A stretch of 64,000 nucleotides of DNA from Dermacentor variabilis (Eukaryota; Arthropoda; Arachnida; Ixodida; Ixodidae), in assembly GCF_050947875.1 (NCBI RefSeq), contig NC_134574.1:103201469-103265468 (forward strand), in the 5' to 3' direction. Position numbers and translations under genes: made by a program. The stretch's first letter is position 1. The number at the start of each line of letters is the position of its first letter. Shown piece by piece: positions 31,501-43,500 of this stretch. A model generated the notes under the pieces. The model saw only the letters and a program-made list of their open reading frames with translations, ran no database searches and was not told where the DNA came from.

Positions 31501-34500
31501 CGGAAAACGAGCGAATATGTTCGCCCCATGCTGGATCCCAACGCCTGGTCGTTCGCGTGTTCGGTCACGCCAACGGTGGCGCGTTCAAAGGCGGCCACGC
31601 GAGACGGTCTCGCAGAAGCATCGGTCGGCGCGCGCGTGCGGGATGTCCTCGCTGTTAGCCTATCCGCCGGGGAAGAGAGCCAGCCTGTCCTCCCCTGCGC
31701 CCCCAAGTAACCCTGCCGTGAGGCGGCGTTAGCAACGCAACACTCGCGCCATCTCTCGCACTGCGCCCCAACCACATCGACCGCCGCGGGCATCACGCAG
31801 GCCACGCGGCGAAGCCGGATTACAGGAGACGCGCCATGCGGGAAAAACATATCAGGGAAGGCGCGAGGGTCGCGCATCCCCACACGGTTTAGCCTACAAA
31901 AATGGTGACGGGTTTAGTACATAATCTCCTCTGCCTTCATGATGAAATGGTTTAAAATGTACTAAAGCTGGTCTCGACATGCCAGACCTGGCGACTTCGA
32001 CGTTATCGTGACATCATGATAGATCAAAATTTGCCGACATTGCTTAGCCACGGCCTGTCGATGAATGTTTTCTTATCGAACGGCAATGTTTAGGGGCAGA
32101 ATGCAAAAACGCTTGTGTACCATGCATTTTGCACGGTAAAGAAAACCAGGTGGTCGAAATTAACGCCGTGACACCCCGTTACAGCGTGCCGCAACAGGTT
32201 GCCGTTCTGGCAGTGTTGCTGTCTAGTTTCGGTTTCGTTTCTACTGTGTCGTGACATGACGCAGAAAGTGGTCACGTGGGGGCAGGACATTGCGACGCTT
32301 TGTAAAGCCTAACGTTTTGACCCTCGCTCGATCGACTGCTGTACTGCAACGTCGGCACTGGTGAGTAGCGGCGTAGCAGGCGAGAGGCTAGGCTGCAGCG
32401 AGTGTCAAGATCTCGCGATATCCTGCCACGTGACCACTTTCTGCAACATGACATCTCGGCACAGTAGCCCTGTGGAAAACGAAACCAAAACTGACGGTAG
32501 AAGAGCTGTCAGCGTTGTGTTGATGCTTGTCAGTATTCCGGGGTTTACAAAACTACACTCTTAAAACGGTTGCACCCTTTGGGGTGTAAATTTGTCCCAC
32601 AACAATAATAGTCATCTGCCTTGCTTGCGTTTCCTTTCTTGAAAACTCGGCGCTCGCTACTTTCCTGTCGAGAATGCTGCGTCACACTGATAACGCGTAT
32701 GACGTTCGTGACTGGGAAGTACCGGGCTCGCAGCGTTAAAGAAAGGAAACGCGGGCAAGACAGATGACGATTATTGTTGTGGGACAAATATACACCCAAA
32801 AGGGTGCAACTGTTTTTAACTGTTTTTAGAGTGTAAGAAAAGTTTGCACCCTTTGGAGTGTATCTCTGCCACACAATAATTGTCATCTGCCTTGATGCGT
32901 TTTCTTTCTTGAAAACGCCGCGCCCGCTACTTTCCTGTCGGGAATGCTATGTCATGCTGATAACGCGCATGTCGTTCGTCACTGAAAGTACCGGGCTCGC
33001 AGCGTTAAAGAAAGAAAACGCGTCAAGGCAGATGGCGATTATCGTTGTGACAGATATACACCCCAAAGGGCGCAAACTGTTTTTAGAGTATATCCTTGTG
33101 GCAAAAGGGTGTATTTTGGCTTAAGAGTGCACTCTTGAAGAGATGTGCACTCTTTGGGGTGCATATTTGCCACACAACAATCGTCATATGTCTTACTTGC
33201 GTTCCCTTTCTTGAAAATGCTGCGCTCATTACTTTCCTGTCGAGAATGCTATGCCATTGCTGATAATGTGCATGCCGTTAGCGACTTGGAAGTACCGGGC
33301 TCGCAGTGTTGAGGAAAGGAAATGCAGGCAAGACAGACGACCTTCGGGTCGACTACGACCCGAAGGGTGTAATTTTGCGTTAGAGTGAAAAGTGGAAAAT
33401 GCAGTGTCAGTAGAAAATATTGTCAGTACTCCATTTATAGAAAAGAGTGGGAAATGAAATATTCATTTTAGCGTTGAAACCCCAGTGCTGCTACGCCACT
33501 GCGACGTCGCCGATTTTAGCGTGTATTCTAGTATTTGAGCTGTTATGTCAAAGTAAAAATTTTCGAAAATCGCTATATATACTCTTCGGCTCCTTTATGA
33601 TAGGGTGTAATCTACCTTTACAAGCAAAAAATGAACTGGGCCTGAGCAGGCGGTGTCGAAAACCATGACGTCACGGTGCGGAAACTTCAAAGCGACGTCG
33701 CCACTCGACGTTAGTTTTTCGGTGTTTTCAGGCTTATCAAGCATACTCTTGCGGTAAAATAGCGGCTTCTTTTTATATTGTAGAAGGGTAATTTGCTAGT
33801 AAATATAGCTTAAGTAATATTTTTTAGTGCCTTCTGTAAATGTCATTTACACAAGGTCTTTGTTGGAGTGAAACTGCAACATTTTACACGGACGGAGACA
33901 GAGCAGACACACACATACACAACAGGCATCTCTGCCCTGTAAGAACAGTTGGGCCCTTTATTTCCGCCATGTATCTGTAGTATTGTGTACCAACTTGCCC
34001 AAATGTCAGCTCTCGTCAAGGCCCTTGATTTTGCGAGAACGCATTTTCTTTTTGCAGGGCCTCAATGAGTTGGGCGAGAAGTGCAACCTTCCCGTCCGCT
34101 TCGTGGAGGGCTACATCTCGACCATCGAGGTGGCCATCCCGTGGTCCAGGCCACTCACGGACAACAGCGTTGTCGAGGTCGACGGACTCATGCTCACCGT
34201 ACAGCCCAAAGAAAGGATCGACGACGGTATGGACGGCCGTCACTGTGACAGCTGCTTTAGCGTCCCCTTCTTTTTAGGGTCTTTTCTTTTTTAGGGGAGT
34301 GAGAATCTGAAAAAAGTTTTGAATCACTCGAACAGTGTTGCAATAGTTTAAATTCTGTAATGTGCACGATCAGACTCAAAATTAGCGGGAAATGTGCAAT
34401 AAATTCCATCCCGTCGGCCACACTATGTATACAGTTGACTACCGGTTAATCCAATTTTTTTTTTTCGCTTAATTGGATCTCGACCAAAGGTTCCAGCTAG

Positions 34501-37500
34501 CACTTATAAATTCCTGTGGGTCCAAGCTTCCGTTATTTGGATCTCAAAATGGGCCTTCAACAAATAATTCAAACTTGATTGGTCAGCTTCCCCGCAATAC
34601 AGCCGTGTTATACGGTGGAGCATACCAGCACTCATGAGACACAGTATGCGTTTCTTAATTATACAGGCACGCACGCGCCGTCTCCGGTCACAGGACGAGC
34701 ACCTAGTAAGCATACTGGTAGCCATTCAGAGTTGTTTCTGCCGTTGCTGCAGCGATTTGAGTACTCGTTTCACCCGCCAAGCGTGTCGCATATGAGACCG
34801 TTAACGAAGCCTAGGATGCGTTCCCTAATTATATTCGTGCACCGAGAAGCGGAGAAAATTTCCATCTGTGTTTTGGGAAAGGCGGTAAAAATGAAAAAAA
34901 AAACGCTTGGAAAGTCCAGTCTGCCAGTAAACTTGGGCGTCTCGGCGCTCCTACTGTGGCTGGAGACGGCGTGTGTGCGTGTGTAAATTAAGGAACACCT
35001 GCTATGTCAGTGGCACCTTACCCCGCTTGGTATGCTTCACCGCATAACACTGCTGTACAACGGCGAAGTTAACTTTAAAAGCAATACTATCAAGTGAATT
35101 AACGGCGTGTTTCGATGTTTTTCTGCCTCTTGTTTAATTCAACCTGCTGCATAATTCGACCAGTTTCGTTCAACCCGTCAGGATCGAATTAACGGCAGTC
35201 GACTGTTCCTAAAATGTGAGGTTAGCTACATAGTGGAGTGTATATCTTAGATAAAAAAAGAAGGTTGTGGGATTGTTCTCCACCTGCGGCAAGTTGTTTT
35301 TTCATCCACTTTCATTTCCATCAATTTATCGTTTTTTTATTGCATTTATTAAGCACAAGTAATTTCCCCTATGTTGTCCTTGATGTCAGTGTTTGTTGGC
35401 TTCTCATGATATGACTAATTAAAATCGGGCCCCTCGGTTAACCCCCTTTCTTCTCGCTTATAAGATGCAAGAAGTTAGTTACATAGTGGAGCGCTCTATA
35501 CATTGTCCAGGGAGCCAGATGTTTCCTTCTGAACCATGATAATTCACACAACCTGCAGAGTCTTGGCAAACAAACTGCCCATCTGTTCGGAATGTTCCAT
35601 TTGGGCTTCCAATAAACTATGCTTCATAATCCGAATTCTTATGGCAAACTTGCTAACATTGTGGATACCAGTTGAATTTCTATAATTTGATCTTGAAAGG
35701 GCCTAAACATTTTTTCGAATTAAACCGAGTTCTAAATAAAGAAAGCCCACTGAATGGGGGACGTGCGTGTGGAGCTGCATGACTGTAAAACATGCACTGA
35801 ATGAGGCACGTGTCGTGAGTTGCAGAACATCGACAACCGATTTTTCTTGTTACGAAGAGGGGCCACAAAGGTATTTGCATAATCCGGCAGTCCGGAAAAA
35901 CAAATTTCGACGGCAAAATTGATTTCGTTTTTACCACTGCAAGGAAAGTTTTGCTTTCAGAATCTTTTTTTATGGGTGTCATACAGTGTACTTTGGATTG
36001 CGATTGAGCTTGATCCAGATCGAATTTCTTGGTTGTGACTGGCACCTTTGCGCAAGCTGCTGGAGGGAGCCAATTTCAAGTCGAGAGTTTTGAGGCTTGA
36101 TTGTGATTGAAAGCATCTTACACCGATATCACTCTGTTGTGATGGAAAGCCTTGTTCAAATTTAAGTTGGGGAAAAGCCAAAATGTTTAATTTTTCACTA
36201 AATGTCTTTTTTTTTTTCTTGGTCTGCATTTTCATTTATCATCATGCCTCTTCCTGACCACACAGGATTCAGTCAAACCCTGTATTTAATTTACTCTGTT
36301 GTGCTTCATTGGAATACCTTCCTGAAATTTTGTGATGGTCGAGGCTGTGTGTGTGCTTTGCCTTCGCTCATCAAGCTGCACGCCATCTCGAACTTCAGAT
36401 ATAGCGTATGCGACCTTGACTCGGCAAAGCTATCTCTTTATGCTCTGTTGTGCGAATACAATCCGGAGTTTTATGCCGACACAAGATCTTGGGCATTCTG
36501 TCTTAAGTACACATAACAAATTGGTAGTAGGCATTTGCGGTAGTTGCCGGCACATCGCCTCAAACAACCAATTCCGCTTCACGAGTGCGGCCGTCAGGCC
36601 AGTCAGTGTGTGTGACCTCGCACCCTATCCCGCTGATCTGTTTTCACTTGTCTGCTAGTCCATTCAGAACAACCTTTCCACGACAGCTTGCTGCCCACCA
36701 CCCCCACCAGCCAGGTCTAACCAGCACTGCCGGGCCATGATTCAATAATGGACCTCATTCTCATTCAGCTATGCGCATGCACATACGCTCGCTCCCAGCT
36801 GCAGCCAAGCTGTGCCGCCATCGCCACGGGACAGGTGTGCAAAATAAGTGCGTGATCCGTTGCACAATCAACGGAATTTTCCGAGCTTGAGAGACTGAAC
36901 AGTAATTTGCACATGTTCTGGATGATAATATTGATTAAGGAAACACTTCAGCAGTTTGTGCGGAGGACTGCAAGCAGCTTTGTTGGTGAAAATTACTCCG
37001 CAAACCTAATGCTCAAAACGGTGGGCTCGGTGTTTGTGGCGGGTCTCATGCCGAACGCTTGCTGTGCTGTCGAATGCACAAATCAATGTGGAATGTCGGA
37101 CGTGTTGTACCAGTGTGGCGTGCCCTGTCAAGTAAAATAAGTATGCTGTATTACCAGTGAACCATCACGTGATTCTTGCTGAGTGAGACAAGCCTGCGTT
37201 CTGGTAATCACAGCACTAGCACTGTGAACTCGCACTGGTATGTAAATGCTTCCACCCGGCAGGTGTCGCAACGGCTTGACACTTCTCCGTCTGCTCACAT
37301 TCGCAACCAAAACAAATTTTACCTGCCGCAGTAGCCCAGTCGCACTGCTGAGCTCAAGATTGGGGGGTTCAATCCTGGCTGTGGTGGCTGAATTCCAGTG
37401 GAGACGGAATGCAAGAAAGGTGTACCATGCATTGGGTGCACATAAACGCCAGCTGTTCAAAATTAAGTCATAGCACTCCACTATAGCATATCTAATAATT

Positions 37501-40500
37501 GGAGTTGGGGTGATTTACAACTATTCTAATGTTTTTATTCCAAATTTGCCATTAACTTTCCGTGATAAGTCAAAGTGGCTGGGGTCCAGCTCACACGGAC
37601 GGTGCACAAGCTTTTTCCACCTGTCCTGGAGGGCTAATTGTGGACGTTGGGAAAATAATAATGATAAAAAAAAAAGACAGATTAGAATAGTTTTGTTATC
37701 CTGTCCAAGATTGTGGTGTTGGCACATTGAACCTCGGAATCTTTTTGTCAAATATTTTGCAGCACATATGAAGGTCGTGGATGTGCGTCATTTATAATAT
37801 CTGCTCGTTAAGGTCTGCCTTTGTGTAAAGCCTGCAATGCTGCATTGAGAGTGCAAGAATTTGGAAGAAGTTTCACTAAATGTCTCGCACATGCTTTCAC
37901 GCTGGTTAATTTCTACAAGTTCTTACTAGATGACACTAGTTTTCCTGCCGACGATGGCATTATCATCCTCGCATACTGCACTCAGCACAAAACTGCAACC
38001 TTGATTCTGACTACGACGAAGTGGCTCTGGATAGGCCAAGCCTTCAGGTATGGCAGGCTGCAAAAAAATATAATCCTGGGGTCTTGCATACTAAAACCAT
38101 GATCTGAATTAAGCACGCCCTAGCGGGGGACTTCGATTAATTTTGACCACTCGGGATTCTTTAACGGGCACTTAAGTCTAAGTATGCAACTGTTCTTGCA
38201 TTTTGCCATGTCAAAATGTGGCTGTCGTCGCTGGGATTGAACCTTTGAGCACAGCAGTGGAATGTCATAGGCAGGTGGCAACCTATTGTTATAAGTTTGC
38301 ACTTAAACCCAGATATTTCGAAGACCATTCTACATCAAGGAAAAATATATGTTCGCAGTCATTTCTGGCCATGGAGAGTGCATTAATACAAAAAGAAAAA
38401 CAGTCGTAGGAGCAGATGCTACGACACAATGCACCGAATATGTGAAATGTGCCGAGCACACAACAAGCCTTGAATTGTTTCATTCATTTAAAAACGAACA
38501 TGCAGTGCCAGTGCAAAAAGTGCAGCCAAATTGAAGAGACCTGTTAAGTCTGTATGCTAAGCCACACTAGCTGGTTTCACTGCGAGGACCCTTCTGTGTT
38601 TGGAAAGTGCTAGATATTTGATAGAAGAAACTGCTGCTGTAGCTTTCAGCTAGCCATGGTGGTTCTAAGTTGTTGAACTTCGTCCTGTATTGGCAAGCCT
38701 AAGCAAATGCTGCGGACATGTTGTTCTTTATCTTTAAATCCTTCTAATATAAAGCTGCCTACCACCTTGTGTGAGCTGGACCTTGGTTATTCCGTGTAAT
38801 GTCACCTTGCCTGCTTACAACCCAAAAGAAATGCCCGAAATAAGTGTGCTGCAATCACATTGTCACGTGGAGTGACGTATGAAGAACACAGTAGCAATAC
38901 TGTGAAAGACGAAACTAACCTTTATTGGGCAAACCTGTGCCCACAAAAACAGGCTACACTTAAAAGAACGGCGACAACGGCGAACACAGTCGGCGATCGT
39001 CAAAATCTGATCAGTGGGTCATGCGCGTCGGCTTTTATACATCAGTCGTCAAATGTTCCAGAGTAATCACTGGGACCAGCGTGCCTTCCACAAAGTTGTA
39101 CATTATTCGCGTTGCACACACATGTGATCAGATTACACAAGGTTCGGTCACAGACAGCGGATGGTAGCATCGATAACATTCCAGAAACTTCCGATACATG
39201 CAGGCGCCTCTTGCGCTGTGCGATAACATTTGTTAGGCGGTGAAACGTGTCACCCGATAAAGGCAAACAAGTACTCGTGTCAATATGCATTGTCTGTCTT
39301 GCTCGGTCGTTAATTTCTTTCTTTTCAGTTTTTTTATGCGAGGTAACTGTCTCGCTTGACATTATTTCCTGTCTCTGCGTGCAGCGTCCATGTTTGAACC
39401 CATGTGGGGCAGCATGATGTCGAGCATGCAGCTGGCCGAGGAGTACCTGAAGCAGGAGCCCCTGGATGCGGAGAAGGAGGCGCCCACAGCTGCCGAACCT
39501 TTCACGGGCCTCGAGCAGTTTGCTCAAGCCATCGAAACTGGTGAGCAGAGGCAGGAAAGGCGTGCAGGTTGGATGGAACCCCGCAGGGTCGTCTGTGTCA
39601 GCAGGTGTTTCGTGTGTTGCGACACCACGGACCCCAAGCACATGGGGGGGGGGGGGGGGGGGGTTTGGACTCTCCTGCGTGTAGCCTTCCATGGTAAAAA
39701 GAAGGGATCCTGGGATTTGAACCGACGCTGAATGCTTGGGCCTTTTAAGACCCCTTGATGGAGGCAGCACACCCCTTTGGCCTTGGCTTCACAGAGACAG
39801 CACTCCTGAACTGACTCGCCAGGGGAAAATCTGCTTTTGTCTGTTCCTTTTCCTGTCCTCGTTCTTTCACTTCTTTGCCAACCTTTCCTTCTGTTTTGTC
39901 ATCTCTGTCCTTCCTAAATTCCTTTCTTCCAGGTAGCCTGGGTTAACCTGTGTAGTACATCCACCCTTGAGTATGGTGTATTAGGTTATAGCAGTTATGT
40001 ACAACTGACACTTTGCTTTCCTCTCAAGTCTTGTAGTGTCCCTTTCTTGAGCTCAGTGGTGGGTGGCTGGCATCGCTGCTGACATTAAATAAAGCTTTAT
40101 GGCATCAACACCTTTCCCTAAACTTATCACTAATCGGAAAACTCCTACATGAATTCAATCCAAAAGTACTGTGTGTTCAAGAGACGCATTTAAAACCTAC
40201 ACACACTTTCTCTGGCAATGCACCATTTTTCATAAAGACCGCGACGGCACTAATGCCTTGTGTGGCTGTCATCCAGTTGTAATGCTGACGCCATGTTGTC
40301 TGGGACCTTCGCAGAATGATGGCATGCTGTAGTAGTTTCCAAAGTTTATGCTTCCAGCCGACTACAATGCTTTGCTCACTTGTGCAGAATAGTCGTGTCC
40401 CGCTGGTAGTAAAATATATTGCAAGCTCTCGAATAAAAAATGGCAGCCGTGCTTGCAGTTTCAAAGTGACAGGTGATAAGAAATGGGTGCCATTCCTTAT

Positions 40501-43500
40501 GGAAATATGCAGCTAGGTCTGAGAACACCTGGAACAGAAATAACGCTGAAAATCTGGTTTTCAGGCCTAAGGGCTGTTGGATTGTAACTGCTGACGCCAG
40601 CTACAGCACAATTGATTTTTGAGCGCTTTTAGGGACGAGTCCCTATATAAAGCAACTGACGTAATGAGCACTTTTCGCAGAACTGTTGAGTTCGTTATAA
40701 TGGGGTTTGAATGTATTACCGTTAGTGTCATGTACACCCTTGTCCGATATGAAAGAGAATACCTCTTCTGTGTTGGAACCGCAATTCCTGCAAATGTGAA
40801 AGTCAGAATCTCGCTCGCTGCTATTTATTTTTGTTCCGTTGCAGAAGCCTGCTCATGGAACTTTTCCTCATTACAAGCACACACAATGATTACTGGCTTT
40901 GAACACAAATCCTTTGTTCCCTTTCATATTGGACGGGCCTGTACATATTGCCATTGATAAGCTTTCATGCACTCTTGGCTCTCTTTGGCCATAAATTGCC
41001 CTTGTGCCATTGAAGTCTATACATCGGAGTGGATGGAAGGGCTGAGCCACTGGCTTGCTGGTTTGCATAGGTTGGGTAATGGTGAGTGAAAAATCGTTCA
41101 GTCTTGCCTGAAGGGCACAGCATCGAAAGCGATAGCCAGGTTTAGCATTGCACTGAAGCTCCTCGTGTGATGTTCTAGCTGTGCCTAGGGGCAGCTTGTT
41201 GGTGCAACATTGCACGAGTGGCAACTGTAGCTGCTCAGCAGAAACAGTGCCCTGGGAAATGCCAGGCACCTCGGAATGCTGTCACGATGAATGTCGCCAG
41301 CTGAACCACAGGGGTCGCACCTCGGTGTTGCATGAAATTGGAACAAAAAAGTTTTATAAAACCCGTGAGTGCTCATGTCTGCTCCTCTAACCTGGCTGTG
41401 GCCGCACACGTTTTGTCCACGCCGCTAAGCACATATGCAGGCCAAGCAACATACCTTGGAGGTAATCTGCAGCTGGTGTAAAGTCTAAGGATGAGCCAAG
41501 ATGGCTGGTCGTTTCTCGTGCCCTGTGTTCCTGTGCGCCTAGTGTTCAAGGCTGCGTATTCAGTCTGAACTTTCCGAGACGCGGTGAAGTGAGAGGCAGC
41601 ACGAAGCATTCGTTCTTTGTTGCTGGCACTCTTCCATCATGTCAGCATTATGACAGGGAGTTTTCAGGGTCATTGAGTGAGATCTGTTCACAATTGACTG
41701 TGCGTGTGTGACACCATGCTGAACCACTCCTTGGCCTTGGTGAAGAAACATTTTGTGGATAGCATACGTTGCTGCGAGCATCCCAGCCAAATTTCGCACT
41801 GGTCTAAGGCATGAGGGGCTTGGGAGTGGAGCATGAATCCCCTTCTCGCTCTTTTCACTCTTTTCCTTGCCCTTTTGATGCTGTTAGAAGCTGCCCCTTG
41901 ACGTCAATGGGCAGATTCCCATAGAACGCTGCCATTGGTCAATATTTATCAATAAAGCGTTTTTGGATCGGTGCACTTCCCGCTATTACTGTGTATATTT
42001 ATTGACACAGGTTACCAAACAGACTGCAATAAGCGAAAATCTGCTTTCAAATTTTGACGCGAATTGCGTACTTCCTTAAGAAGCGCTTATCCTAACCTCT
42101 CACTTGGCCGCACCCGCCCACCAAAGAATGAAAAGTGGGCACACACTCCTGGCAGCTGCTGGCTAGATACCTTGCCAGATATCTTTTCATGTTGCGCTAT
42201 AGACAGCGCTTCAAAACATGCAATTTGGATGTGGCTGTCTGTCCGTCAAACTGGTGCAAGACAAAGCTGGCCTGCGCCATGTAGCACGGCCATACTGGAG
42301 CACATGAGCTTGAGGACGCACTCCGGCCTTGATGTGCACATAGCAAATGTACTACAGTTGCATGTAGCTGTCTGTTGTGTAGCGTAGATTTGGCGGCTGC
42401 CACGGGGTGTCGCGACAGGCCCACTCGCTGAGGACAACCGCACGCTTCGAATGGTCTGTGGGCGACGTGTCCTGAGGTGTGTGGCAAGCCTGCCCAATTG
42501 CCAACGCCTGACTAGGACAGGTCGTCTGCTTCCCGAGTTGCACACCTTCGAGGTGTGTTGCCATCGTGGTCGAAGCGCGAGTCTACAGTGTAGCACCCAT
42601 TGCTTAACCAATGTGGGCGGTGCCGATGTACTCGCACGAGCAAACATAGACAACGTTTTGTTCGAACCTCAAAAATTATTCGATTGCCATAGAGATAAGT
42701 GCAAGAGGAAATGTGCTGCTTATGCCGCTCAGTACGAGAAAACACTGCTGCGCGTGGCGATCTAGTACACTGTAGCACAGCAAAGGGATGAGACATTGGG
42801 AGCTGAAACGTAAGTTGAGGAATGGCCTCAGATTTGTCATGTTGGCACCATAATCTGAAGTAATGTTCTCTACGTGAACGTCCAAAATCAAATTTGAACT
42901 GCATGCCACGGTGAAATTCAGTAGGTGGGGTGTTGTGGGCACGCTCCACTCTGCCAAGCCTTTGCAGTGCAAGGCATTGAAGGGAGCGGAAGCTTTGCGA
43001 AGGGGATCACAGGCTATCTTTGATTGCCAATTACTCCATTTCTGCTAAATGCATTGAACTACTTTTTCATTCAAAGTACTATTTCTGAAATAGTCTACTT
43101 CAACTTGTAATGGCACTTCTTGACTTCAGTAGGAAGTGTTTCAGGTTCCCTAGTCGGTAAGTAAATGTTTAGTGCAATTTCTACAGTCAATAAAACAAGC
43201 CTTACTTAATGTGATTCTCTAGTACTTTCCTGTTGCTATTAGTGCTTTGCTTTTCAAGTGAAACTGCTACTTTCTTTCTCTCGGGGAGGATGAATCTCCT
43301 TTCATGCTTGTTTTTTTTAATTTGCAAGCCCCATCTTCTGACGGCTGCGGGCACTAAGCATGGTTAACCATTATGCCCAAGATTTAAGACTCTGCACGAT
43401 GCGTCCCGTGCAAATCTTATGCTGGGAGCCATGCTAATTTCTTAGCTTTCTGCATGATCTGCAGCTTGCTCATAATTGCGTAATTATGTCCTGAACTTGT

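Larger units (their letters stand above)
29367..31884 (-). mobile_element. Non-coding LTR retrotransposon (TRIM/LARD-like), complete
   Basis: Two LTRs (29367-29909 and 31327-31884) differ by about 2% plus a small indel and begin/end TG...CA. They flank 1.4 kb. On the minus strand the 5' LTR is followed after two bases by TGGCGCCCAACGTGGGGC (31307-31324), a primer-binding site of the tRNA-Lys type. A purine-rich tract, GGTTGGGGGGA, precedes the other LTR. CGGT flanks both sides (29363-29366, 31885-31888). No gag or pol frame is recognisable. It lies antisense in ATG2 intron 1. Confidence 0.9.

Noticed and set aside
29366..31883. Open frames of about 100-160 codons on both strands
   Set aside because: They fall in the LTRs or the non-coding interior of the LTR element, and G+C-rich sequence gives long frames by chance.
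39042..39770. 242-codon minus-strand frame opposite ATG2 exon 3
   Set aside because: It is antisense to a solo LTR and a verified ATG2 exon, and includes a poly-G tract read as Pro.
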